Shown: piece by piece, positions 1 to 5,984 of the stretch
Layout of the letters: the number at the start of each line of letters is the position of its first letter
Numbering within the stretch: the stretch's first letter is position 1
Source: Mucilaginibacter sp.
Lineage (GTDB): Bacteria > Bacteroidota > Bacteroidia > Sphingobacteriales > Sphingobacteriaceae
Assembly: GCA_025934475.1 (NCBI GenBank)
Contig: JAICXZ010000082.1
Coordinates: 1 to 8,729, forward strand
DNA: 8,729 nucleotides
Direction: 5' to 3'
Notes under the pieces: model-generated
What the model was told of the DNA's origin: nothing
The model's input: the letters and a program-made list of their open reading frames with translations, nothing else
Database searches by the model: none
Program-made: the position numbers and the translations under genes

Positions 1-358
1 AAAACAGCTTGTCATAGTTAGTTCTTTTTTTATCGATAATGCTCCATATCATAGTGGCCAGGATACCAAATAAAATAACAGTAAGATAAAATGTAACGCC
101 AAAATGATTATCGCCCGGGAAACTGGCGTGTATTTTTGGATCATAACCGATATGATAAATATGCTTGTCTAACCAATGGAAAGCACCGGTTAGCGGTTTG
201 AACAGCTTGTTCATGTCAAATCCGTCTTTAGAGAATGCCAGCGAAGCAATAAATGCGTTCAGCATCACGCACAGCAGGGAGGTGATGCCAAAAAACAAAA
301 ACACAAACCGGAAGCCGAACTTCTCCCAGGGTTTCCAGGGGATGACAAGCGTTGCCAT
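1..358 (-). CDS. Small integral membrane protein, partial (3' end off the window)
   Basis: The frame is open from ATG (358-356) to the window edge: 119 residues seen, stop not reached. It begins MATLVIPWKPWEKFGFRF. There are two hydrophobic segments, about residues 14-42 and 87-108, separated by a polar loop with a HWLDKHIYHIGYDP stretch and a SFPGDNHFG motif. The second segment is followed by a basic WSIIDKKRTNYDKL motif. This layout (membrane helix, histidine-containing loop, GD motif, helix, then W-S-x-x-D-x-K/R-x-x-Y) resembles uncharacterised DoxX-like membrane proteins common in Bacteroidota, but that is recall from pattern, not a search. Function is unknown. The start is the first ATG after upstream stops. 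There is no Shine-Dalgarno sequence, which is normal for this phylum. A near-consensus -7 box lies about 30 bases upstream. The gene is probably its own transcription unit. Confidence 0.7.
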   Translation of the reverse strand, partial: MATLVIPWKPWEKFGFRFVFLFFGITSLLCVMLNAFIASLAFSKDGFDMNKLFKPLTGAFHWLDKHIYHIGYDPKIHASFPGDNHFGVTFYLTVILFGILATMIWSIIDKKRTNYDKLF

Positions 359-388
359 AGCGGTAGGATTGGGTTAATTGGTTGTAAA

Positions 389-396
389 TAAAGATA
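389..396 (-). promoter_or_regulatory. Possible -7 promoter box for the left-edge membrane protein
   Basis: On the minus strand this reads TATCTTTA, 7 of 8 matches to the Bacteroidota -7 consensus TAnnTTTG, about 30 bases ahead of the ATG at 358. No good TTG (-33) element lies at the usual distance, so the call is weak. Confidence 0.3.
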
Positions 397-401
397 ATAA
401 G

Positions 402-439
402 AAAAAATTACTTCAGTTGGAAGAGTTTTTAAAGTAATT
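402..439 (-). terminator. AT-rich terminator-like hairpin downstream of the TonB receptor
   Basis: On the minus strand AATTACTT (439-432) pairs perfectly with AAGTAATT (413-406). The loop is 18 nt, and a run of T (complement of the A run at 402-407) overlaps and follows the 3' arm. It would end minus-strand transcripts about 140-175 nt past the TonB receptor stop. The stem is short and AT-rich with a large loop, so it is a weak terminator. The plus strand has no T-run after the stem. Confidence 0.35.
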
Positions 440-448
440 ATTGTTCCG

Positions 449-572
449 GAGGATAGGAGCGTCCTTGAACGGCCTCTGCCTATTCAAGGGAAGCTATTGG
501 CTTGAGGTTTAGGGCAGGCACCTCGCAATCTTAGTTCAGGAGGTTTTACTAAGTGCTAGCGGCCCTACTCTT
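449..572 (+). ncRNA. Candidate structured ncRNA, rod-like, possibly 6S-type
   Basis: This non-coding stretch folds into a nested rod. The closing helix is 449-457 with 564-572 (eight pairs around one A-C mismatch). Next is CCUUGAAC (463-470) with GUUCAGG (534-540), one bulged U. Then CUGCCUA (476-482) pairs with UAGGGCAG (510-517), one bulged G, and UUCAAG (483-488) pairs with CUUGAG (501-506). Two alternative hairpins compete: CCUUGAA (463-469) with UUCAAGG (483-489), and CUUAGU (530-535) with ACUAAG (548-553). A closing stem, an internal bulge that can rearrange and a terminal stem recall 6S RNA, which is known in Bacteroidota, but I cannot confirm the family. Strand choice: in the closing helix the two G-U pairs of the plus strand would become A-C mismatches on the minus strand. 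A possible promoter (TTG at 417-419, AT-rich box at 435-443) would start it near 449. No clear plus-strand terminator is visible. Confidence 0.4.
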
Positions 573-579
573 GTATTAA

Positions 580-3108
580 CTATCCTTTCTTATCCTGATT
601 CTTCGACAGATCAAACGGCACAACAATCTTCAAACTAATATTACGTCCCATATTAAAGATACCTGGCTGTATACCTGCCGGAACGGTTGGATTATCAAAA
701 TACTTCAGGCGGCTCATATTCGACTGATAATTTTTATTGGCCAGGTTAGTCCCTTCTACAAAGATTTTCAGCACCGTGTTGCCATTGGCATTCACTAGAT
801 TTCCTCCTATGCCAGCGCTTATCAAATTATATCCGGAAGTGTAGGTCTCCGTGCCATATGCTGCGAAGTAATGATTCTGCGGATCATAATGATCGAACCC
901 GACGAAGGCATAAGTATTCTTGAAACTGCCAAATCCTTTAGCGAATGTACCCCGCAATTCAGAGTGCGTATGCATTGGCGGGATAAACGGCAGATGCTTC
1001 AGACTGTCGGCAACGGGACCGCCGTTGCCTAAATTAGTTCCATAGGTCAGCGTCATCGAGTTCTCAAAGTGCAGCCATGGCCGTGGGTGAAGATCGAGGA
1101 AGAATTCGCCACCCGCTATTCTTGCCTTATTTTGCACATAGGAGAACACCGTATATTGCGGGTAAGCGGGGTTACGTACCGGGCTGCCATCAGCATTCAG
1201 ATCCTGTTGCTGGTAAATATAATTCTGCAACTCGTTGTCGAACAGCTCGATGCTGGCTGAAACATTCGGTAACGTGAGGAATGCGCCTACGTCGGTCTGT
1301 ACGTTAAACTCAGGCTTAAAATCGGTATTACCTACGTGATATATCTTGGAGCCGGGGTCGGGGCCATTGGCTGATAATTCGGCAATATTTGGAGCTCTGA
1401 AACCGCGTGCTACGTTTGCCTTGACAAGAAACTTATCCGAGAAATTATAAGTACCGCCAAAGCTGCCCGTAAAGCCTGTAAAGGTCTTGCTAAAGCCCTG
1501 GAACTGCTGCGTAACATTTGGCGTACCGGTTGGATTGGGCCCTGTATATAAAGCAGGGTAATGGTTCCCGGTTGTATCGATAGATATGTAAGCCGACTGA
1601 CTAGTAATAGAACGACTATCAAACCGTGCTCCGCCCTCCAGGTCAAGTTTACCGAAGGTTTTTTTCATGACAAAGAACGGCCCGATATCAAACTGGTGAT
1701 AGGCCGGAATCGGGAAATCAGTAGCATCGCCGATGGTGTTGTTCTGGTATTGACCGTTGACGCCAAACGTAGTCTCGAAATCGTTGCCAAGATTAAAATT
1801 ATACTTCACATCGTAGGTGTAATCGTTCAGATGCAGGTTAAGTCCGGCAATATCCGGCGAGGTCGGATGTGTATATTCGCGACGATGACTGTACGCATAG
1901 CCCAGGTTTACGATCAGGTTTCCGCTTCCCAACGTAAAGTTGCTGTTGTTATAAATGCGGTATAACTGCACATGCTGATGCAGCGGCGTGATCGAATAAG
2001 AGTTCAACACATTATCCGGTACGATAGGTCTGTAAGTATCGGCATCGGTTACCTGTTGTGTGAATTTGCGTGTAAGTGAGTCTCGGCTGCCATCTGGTAT
2101 TTCCTGTTCGTCGTCAAATAACGAAGCATTGAAATAGGAATAGCCCCAGTTTTTATTGACTCCCAGCATAATCCGGGCATCCTTTTCCTGGTAGCCAGTT
2201 CCATAAACGCGACCATCATGCTGGTCCTGGTAATCTTTGGCTGCCTTGCCCGAAACGACTGTTCCCCAAACAAAACCGTTTTGGTTACCTTGTAATCTGA
2301 GCGAGCCATTAATGAGCCCATTGTTGGTGCCGTAGTCGCCGGCGAAGGAACCTAATATCTTGCCGTTGTCTACCGGCGGCGCTGTCAACAAATTGACCAC
2401 GCCCCCAATGGCGTCTGATCCATAGCTTACGCTCGCTGGGCCTTTGATCACCTCAACCCTGTCGATCGAATTTTGGTCCACCTCGATGCCATGCTCATCG
2501 CCCCACTGCTGCCCCTCCTGGCGTATGCCATCCTCGAGCGTTACTACACGATTATAGCCCAGGCCGTGGATAAATGGCTTGGAAACATTGGGTCCTGTGG
2601 TCACCGCGCTTATGCCCGGCAGGTTGGCAATTTCATCAATGACGTTAGTTGAGGCCGAATGCTGATCGATATAAGTCTTGCTAACCGCGGCCATAGGCAC
2701 TGGGTCACGTTTGATCTCAGTAGCCTTACTTACGCCCGTGATCACCACCTCGGCGGCTTCGATAGTGGAATTTTGCAGCTGCACATTTAATATCGACGTT
2801 TTTGAAAGATCAACCCGTTGATTAAATGTAGCATAGCCTACAAAACTTACCTGTACCAGGTAAATTCCTTTTGGCAGATTGGTGATGGTATATTTTCCGT
2901 TGGCGTCGGTAATAGAGCCGGTCCGCAGGTCGGGAATAGAAACCGTTGCGCCAGGTATAGTGGTATTGTTAGCTTTATCAGTTACGGTTCCGGATAAAGT
3001 TCCGTTCCCGTCATTCCCATTCACAACCGTGTCCTTTCGAACCGTTGAAGCGAGCGCCGAAAAACTTATAAATATTGTAATAAAGCAATATAACAGCTTT
3101 AATTTCAT
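580..3108 (-). CDS. TonB-dependent outer-membrane receptor, probable metal (Zn/Cu) uptake
   Basis: 842 residues, complete. The signal peptide is residues 1-20 (MKLKLLYCFITIF..SALA). Residues 37-115 form a carboxypeptidase-regulatory-like (CarboxypepD_reg) domain (LSGTVTDKANNTTIPGATV, SITDANGKYTI, GYATFNQRV). Residues 130-241 form the TonB plug, ending in the typical RVEVIKGPASVSYGSDAIGG. The rest is a 22-strand-type barrel. The final strand motif ISLKIVVPF ends at F832, but a 10-residue polar tail (DLSKNQDKKG) follows the usual C-terminal aromatic. Energised by TonB-ExbB-ExbD, such proteins import scarce ligands across the outer membrane. The plug carries QQWGDEHGIEVDQ (200-212), whose acidic/His residues could bind a metal. 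The upstream partner is a His/Cys-rich small protein. Zinc or copper is therefore the preferred substrate, by inference; heme or siderophore is not excluded. No SusD partner is present, which argues against glycan import. It is probably co-transcribed with the gene 63 bases upstream. Confidence 0.93.
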   Translation of the reverse strand: MKLKLLYCFITIFISFSALASTVRKDTVVNGNDGNGTLSGTVTDKANNTTIPGATVSIPDLRTGSITDANGKYTITNLPKGIYLVQVSFVGYATFNQRVDLSKTSILNVQLQNSTIEAAEVVITGVSKATEIKRDPVPMAAVSKTYIDQHSASTNVIDEIANLPGISAVTTGPNVSKPFIHGLGYNRVVTLEDGIRQEGQQWGDEHGIEVDQNSIDRVEVIKGPASVSYGSDAIGGVVNLLTAPPVDNGKILGSFAGDYGTNNGLINGSLRLQGNQNGFVWGTVVSGKAAKDYQDQHDGRVYGTGYQEKDARIMLGVNKNWGYSYFNASLFDDEQEIPDGSRDSLTRKFTQQVTDADTYRPIVPDNVLNSYSITPLHQHVQLYRIYNNSNFTLGSGNLIVNLGYAYSHRREYTHPTSPDIAGLNLHLNDYTYDVKYNFNLGNDFETTFGVNGQYQNNTIGDATDFPIPAYHQFDIGPFFVMKKTFGKLDLEGGARFDSRSITSQSAYISIDTTGNHYPALYTGPNPTGTPNVTQQFQGFSKTFTGFTGSFGGTYNFSDKFLVKANVARGFRAPNIAELSANGPDPGSKIYHVGNTDFKPEFNVQTDVGAFLTLPNVSASIELFDNELQNYIYQQQDLNADGSPVRNPAYPQYTVFSYVQNKARIAGGEFFLDLHPRPWLHFENSMTLTYGTNLGNGGPVADSLKHLPFIPPMHTHSELRGTFAKGFGSFKNTYAFVGFDHYDPQNHYFAAYGTETYTSGYNLISAGIGGNLVNANGNTVLKIFVEGTNLANKNYQSNMSRLKYFDNPTVPAGIQPGIFNMGRNISLKIVVPFDLSKNQDKKG

Positions 3109-3171
3109 AATAATAAATGTGGTGTGTTAAAAATTCTGCCCGATAAATGGGTGTTAGTTGGACGGAAATTA

Positions 3172-3486
3172 CTACGAAACCGGCGGAGCGCGCCCTGCTG
3201 AAAGGATTAAGGAAATACTGATAAAATTGTATTGCCCAGGTTTGTAAATATATTCGGAAGTTGATAGCGGCACAAAATGGATATCGTTATCGTGCGATAT
3301 GACGCTGTGGTGCATCGCATCGCACAGCTGGCATGTTTCAGATACGGTGGAACGTGAGCTCTGATGCTTCGAATAAGTCCTTGTCCAGTTGTTAGCGTGC
3401 TTGTGAGCATAGATCGCCCATTGTCCTGCTGCGAAACACAACAGGATAATCCAGGTAAGCAGGATATGGCGTTTGCCCTTGTTCAC
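3172..3486 (-). CDS. Small His/Cys-rich membrane-anchored protein (DUF2946-like), GTG start
   Basis: 104 residues. The start codon is GTG (3486-3484): an in-frame TAA lies five codons upstream and no ATG is available. One hydrophobic segment (residues 8-26) acts as a signal anchor or signal peptide, followed by AHKH (27-30). The middle carries a CQLCDAMHH motif (C52, C55, H59, H60) with further His at 65 and 70, and the protein ends GRAPPVS. A cysteine pair with nearby histidines and a terminal R-A/G-P-P motif is typical of small exported proteins found beside metal-related TonB receptors (DUF2946-like). That family call is from recall. A periplasmic metal-binding or sensing role is inferred. 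The gene lies directly upstream of the TonB receptor with a 63-base gap, so the two probably form an operon. A perfect TATTTTTG box starts 27 bases upstream of the GTG. Confidence 0.75.
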   Translation of the reverse strand: MNKGKRHILLTWIILLCFAAGQWAIYAHKHANNWTRTYSKHQSSRSTVSETCQLCDAMHHSVISHDNDIHFVPLSTSEYIYKPGQYNFISISLILSAGRAPPVS

Positions 3487-3512
3487 GGGTGTTATACCTT
3501 AACGACTTTTTG

Positions 3513-3538
3513 CAAAAATACTTAAATGAAGACGCAAA
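3513..3538 (-). promoter_or_regulatory. Promoter of the small protein/TonB receptor operon
   Basis: On the minus strand TATTTTTG (3520-3513) matches the Bacteroidota -7 consensus TAnnTTTG exactly. A TTTG (3538-3535) lies 14 bases further upstream, shorter than the usual 17-21 spacing. Transcription would start near 3507, giving a leader of about 20 bases before the GTG. A short GTTA-n5-TAAC inverted repeat (3491-3503) falls inside that leader. Confidence 0.5.
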
Positions 3539-3584
3539 TCGTCATGATAAGGTAACAATGTCGTTGTAAAGAATGTTTCGGCAA

Positions 3585-3615
3585 TTCGGAGAATGACTCG
3601 CTCAACGTATCTTTG
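3585..3615 (+). promoter_or_regulatory. Promoter of the 112-residue hypothetical gene, suggesting a leaderless mRNA
   Basis: TATCTTTG (3608-3615) matches TAnnTTTG exactly, and a TTCG resembling the -33 element lies 19 bases upstream (3585-3588). The last G of the box is only four bases from the ATG at 3620, so transcription should begin at or beside the A of the start codon. Confidence 0.6.
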
Positions 3616-3619
3616 CCGC

Positions 3620-3958
3620 ATGAAACCCGCCGACGTTAATGCCAAATGGAAGGCCCTTCAGGAGCGCATAGCAACTGAATTTGACACAGATCTGCCCGAT
3701 ATTAAAGTGATGCTTTTTCTCATTGGCGTGCAGGAACTAGGGAAGGGGCCGCGCAAGTTCAGCAAGCGGCAAAAAGAGGAGCTGATGCACATTGCAACCT
3801 GCAGATTGTTCAGCCAGATGGGTTTTTATGAGCTAGAGGGCCAGGACCAGGATGGCTGGCCGCATTGGAAACTAATTGATAAAATACCCAATTACACGTT
3901 GCTGGAGCAGGAGCTGATCATGAAATCGTTGATAGTGGATTACTTTGAAGGGTTGTAA
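3620..3958 (+). CDS. Conserved hypothetical protein, 112 residues
   Basis: The protein begins MKPADVNAKWKALQERIA and ends VDYFEGL. It is soluble, with no signal peptide or membrane segment. It looks mostly helical and has distinctive blocks: LPDIKVMLFLIGVQELGKG, FSKRQKEELMHIATCRLFS, GFYELEGQDQDGWPHWKL. I recognise it as a type widely conserved in Bacteroidota genomes, but it has no assigned function that I can name. The frame stays open to an ATG at 3593 (nine residues more). I chose 3620 because the promoter's -7 box (3608-3615) lies inside that extension, so the longer form could not be translated from this promoter. The last two codons and the stop (TTG TAA) are part of the first unit of the GTTGnAAn repeat array that follows. 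It may head a plus-strand cluster with the PPIase 97 bases downstream. Confidence 0.85.
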   Translation: MKPADVNAKWKALQERIATEFDTDLPDIKVMLFLIGVQELGKGPRKFSKRQKEELMHIATCRLFSQMGFYELEGQDQDGWPHWKLIDKIPNYTLLEQELIMKSLIVDYFEGL

Positions 3959-4051
3959 TGTTGGAAGGTTGTAACGTTGAAAAGTTACAGTTTTGGTTTT
4001 TAAGGATTAATCCATCAACTTTACAACATTCCAACTTTTCAACCTTACAAC
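3952..4051. repeat. Convergent arrays of 8-bp GTTGnAAn repeats forming an inverted repeat
   Basis: Four head-to-tail units (GTTGTAAT, GTTGGAAG, GTTGTAAC, GTTGAAAA) occupy 3952-3983. Four reverse-oriented units (TTTACAAC, ATTCCAAC, TTTTCAAC, CTTACAAC) occupy 4020-4051, with a degenerate fifth before them. As a result 3968-3986 and 4033-4051 are complementary at 18 of 19 positions and could form a long hairpin. The spacer holds a perfect 10-bp palindrome, GGATTAATCC (4004-4013). The left array overlaps the upstream stop codon, and the right array ends four bases before the PPIase ATG. Confidence 0.85.
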
Positions 4052-4055
4052 AAGA

Positions 4056-4757
4056 ATGAAAAAGCTACTTACAATAACGCTTCTGCTTCTAACCACAGCA
4101 GCCTTCGCCGGCAAGCCTAAAAACCAATACGTGCGGATAAAGACCAGTTATGGCGAATGCATCATCAGGCTTTATAACGAGACGCCGAAGCATCGCGATA
4201 ACTTTATCAAGCTGGTAAAGCAGGGTTTTTATAATGGGACGCTATTTCACCGGGTGATCCAGAATTTTATGATCCAGGGTGGAGACCCGGATTCGAAGGA
4301 CCCGAAAAAAGCTACGCCGGGTGCCGAGTTGGGTAATGGCGATGTAGGTTATACAGTTCCTGCTGAATTCAGGGACAGCTTATTCCACAAACGTGGCGTG
4401 CTGGCTGCGGCGAGAGACGATAATCCGCAAAAAGCGTCCAGCGGTTGTCAGTTTTATATTGTGGAAGGGAAGCGGTTTACACCCGGCAAACTGGATACGC
4501 TTGAGCAAACGCGCCTGAAAGGCAGAAAAATACCGCAATGGCAACGGGATTACTATACCTCTATTGGCGGGGCGCCGCATTTGGATCAGAACTATACTGT
4601 TTATGGTGAAGTGGTTTCCGGGATTGATATGGTCGATCGCATTGGCGCAGTTAAAAAGGACTCGCGCGACAGACCAGTTGAGGATGTGCCGATGACTGTC
4701 GAGCTGCTGAGCAAGAAAGAGTGCAAACAATTGGATAAATTGCTTGATCTGAATTAA
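4056..4757 (+). CDS. Periplasmic cyclophilin-type peptidyl-prolyl cis-trans isomerase
   Basis: 233 residues, EC 5.2.1.8: catalyses cis-trans isomerisation of Xaa-Pro bonds in folding proteins. A signal peptide (MKKLLTITLLLLTTAAFA, likely cleaved after A18) sends it to the periplasm. There is no lipobox cysteine. The cyclophilin fold is clear. FHRVIQNFMIQGGDP (64-78) contains the catalytic Arg (R66), SSGCQFYI (128-135) corresponds to the usual GSQFFI strand, and HLDQNYTVYGEVVSG (175-189) corresponds to WLDGKHVVFGxVxxG. The Trp that binds cyclosporin in human CypA is His175 here, so drug sensitivity is probably low. An insertion of about 30 residues (138-170, KRFTPGKL..QRDYYTS) sits before the HLD block, making it longer than a minimal cyclophilin (about 165 residues). 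There is no obvious promoter of its own, and the start abuts the GTTGnAAn array. Confidence 0.93.
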   Translation: MKKLLTITLLLLTTAAFAGKPKNQYVRIKTSYGECIIRLYNETPKHRDNFIKLVKQGFYNGTLFHRVIQNFMIQGGDPDSKDPKKATPGAELGNGDVGYTVPAEFRDSLFHKRGVLAAARDDNPQKASSGCQFYIVEGKRFTPGKLDTLEQTRLKGRKIPQWQRDYYTSIGGAPHLDQNYTVYGEVVSGIDMVDRIGAVKKDSRDRPVEDVPMTVELLSKKECKQLDKLLDLN

Positions 4758-4763
4758 GCCGCA

Positions 4764-5168
4764 ATGAGACCGGAACCTCGTAATATTCTGGAAATACTAG
4801 GAATAAAAATAACGCTCAGTAAACGCCAGGAACTAGCTAATGTTCGCGACATTGATTATGGCTCAATGTTTATTGGCGATGACCTTATTTCCCACAATTG
4901 TATCCTTGACAATACGCTCTACAATGAGAGCATGGATATTTTATTTTTTGTTAAGATTAATCATCTAAACAATTATCAATGGCTTTCATTGAACTTTTAT
5001 GATTTTAAATCCAAAACCGGATATCAATTTTACAGAGAGTTTGACATGCTGTATTTAAAAGAATTCATTAGCGAGAATGAAATTCACGTATATAATTCAT
5101 TCAATGATAGGGCTGGCAATAACTTTTTTTTCAAACTTGATGAAGAAGAATTTTACCAGATTACTTAA
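4764..5168 (+). CDS. Orphan AT-rich hypothetical protein, 134 residues
   Basis: I do not recognise this protein. It starts with ATG six bases after the PPIase stop and ends YQIT, 35 bases before xth. It is soluble, with no signal peptide or membrane helix. It is rich in aromatic residues, Asn and acidic residues (WLSLNFYDFKSKTGYQFYREF; FFFKLDEEEF), suggesting a compact beta-rich fold. Base composition is unlike its neighbours: hand counting 4801-5160 gives 113 G+C of 360 (about 31%), against about 50% in sampled rows of the PPIase gene. This suggests recent acquisition or a lineage-specific gene. Small, acidic, AT-rich orphans are sometimes immunity or antitoxin proteins, but no toxin partner is visible, so I assign no function. 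The tight spacing suggests co-transcription with the PPIase. Confidence 0.65.
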   Translation: MRPEPRNILEILGIKITLSKRQELANVRDIDYGSMFIGDDLISHNCILDNTLYNESMDILFFVKINHLNNYQWLSLNFYDFKSKTGYQFYREFDMLYLKEFISENEIHVYNSFNDRAGNNFFFKLDEEEFYQIT

Positions 5169-5174
5169 CTACTA

Positions 5175-5205
5175 ATTCCGCAATCGAACTTCCGCATTCC
5201 GCAAT
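5175..5205. repeat. TTCCGCA heptad repeats abutting the xth start codon
   Basis: TTCCGCA occurs at 5176-5182, 5190-5196 and 5197-5203, in register at multiples of seven, with ATCGAAC filling the missing slot. The 10-mer ATTCCGCAAT appears at 5175-5184 and 5196-5205. The second copy supplies the AT of the xth start codon. Confidence 0.7.
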
Positions 5206-5977
5206 GAAAATAATTACCTATAACGTTAACGGCATTCGTTCCGCAATAAATAAAAACTGGCTGGCCTGGCTGCAAGCTACAGATGCCGATGTGGTTTGTT
5301 TGCAGGAGATCAAAGCATCACCGGATGTGATCACTGACCTGATGCTGGTGGAGCAGTTGGGCTATCAGCACTACTGGTTCCCGGCAGAGAAAAAAGGCTA
5401 CAGTGGTACTGCCATATTTACCAAACAGACGCCCAAACATGTAGAATACGGCTGCGGCATCCCGCATTATGACCGCGAGGGTCGCAATATTCGCGTCGAT
5501 TTTGAAGATGTATCTGTAATGAGCGTTTATTTCCCCTCTGGTTCGAGCGGCGATGAACGGCAGGGTTTCAAATATAAATTCCTTGACGAGTTTGGTGAAT
5601 ACATTAACCAACTGAAATGGAGCTACCCCAACCTGGTAGTCTGCGGCGATTATAATATTTGTCACCGGCCGATCGACATCCATAACCCTAAATCCAATGC
5701 CAATTCATCCGGCTTCCTGCCTGAGGAGCGCGAATGGATGGAGAGTTTTATTAACTCTGGCTTCATTGATACATTCAGGCATATCAACAAGGATCCGCAT
5801 AATTATACCTGGTGGAGTTTCAGGGCAAATTCAAGAGCAAAGAACCTGGGCTGGCGCATTGATTATATTATGGTGACCCATCCGCTGGAGAAACATATTA
5901 AACGCGCTGCGATTTTGCCGGAGGCGAGGCATTCGGATCATTGTCCGGTATTGCTGGAGTTGGAGGGGATTAAATAA
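5204..5977 (+). CDS. xth: Exodeoxyribonuclease III / AP endonuclease
   Basis: 257 residues, the full length of the Xth family. It cleaves DNA 5' of abasic sites and degrades from 3' ends in base-excision repair, in the cytoplasm. All catalytic signatures of the endonuclease/exonuclease/phosphatase fold are present: N7 in MKIITYNVNGIRSA, the metal ligand E35 in VVCLQEIKA, Y109, D149 and N151 in GDYNICHRPIDIHNPK, D220 in GWRIDYIM, and the D245-H246 pair in RHSDHCPVLLEL. The GYSGTAIFTK block (65-74) is also typical. The start ATG is the natural family start, since MKI(I/V)TYNVNGIR is the normal N-terminus. There is no Shine-Dalgarno sequence; heptad repeats run straight into the ATG. It is the last gene of the plus-strand cluster, followed by a palindromic repeat. 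Confidence 0.96.
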   Translation: MKIITYNVNGIRSAINKNWLAWLQATDADVVCLQEIKASPDVITDLMLVEQLGYQHYWFPAEKKGYSGTAIFTKQTPKHVEYGCGIPHYDREGRNIRVDFEDVSVMSVYFPSGSSGDERQGFKYKFLDEFGEYINQLKWSYPNLVVCGDYNICHRPIDIHNPKSNANSSGFLPEEREWMESFINSGFIDTFRHINKDPHNYTWWSFRANSRAKNLGWRIDYIMVTHPLEKHIKRAAILPEARHSDHCPVLLELEGIK

Positions 5978-5984
5978 ATTATTC

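Noticed and set aside
165..377. 70-residue plus-strand ORF at the left edge
   Set aside because: It is antisense to the membrane protein, whose two hydrophobic segments and motif-like blocks are more coherent.
443..579. Cobalamin or other known riboswitch controlling the TonB receptor
   Set aside because: The structured region is at the 3' end of the receptor gene, not upstream of it, and no B12-box-like or other riboswitch core sequence is visible.
1561..1965. 134-residue plus-strand ORF, and other ORFs (1069-1277, 1410-1646, 2049-2321, 2879-3130) overlapping the TonB receptor
   Set aside because: They lie opposite or out of frame with an unambiguous receptor gene, have no recognisable domains, and look like codon-bias shadows.
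3207..3410. 67-residue minus-strand ORF inside the small His/Cys-rich gene
   Set aside because: It is an alternative frame within the better-supported 104-residue protein, which has a signal anchor and CxxC/His motifs.
3491..3503. GTTA-TACCT-TAAC inverted repeat as a metal-regulator operator
   Set aside because: The arms are only 4 bp and such matches occur often by chance. It is noted in the promoter entry but not called as a site.
3952..4051. CRISPR array
   Set aside because: Units are 8 bp, contiguous and without unique spacers, and there are no cas genes.
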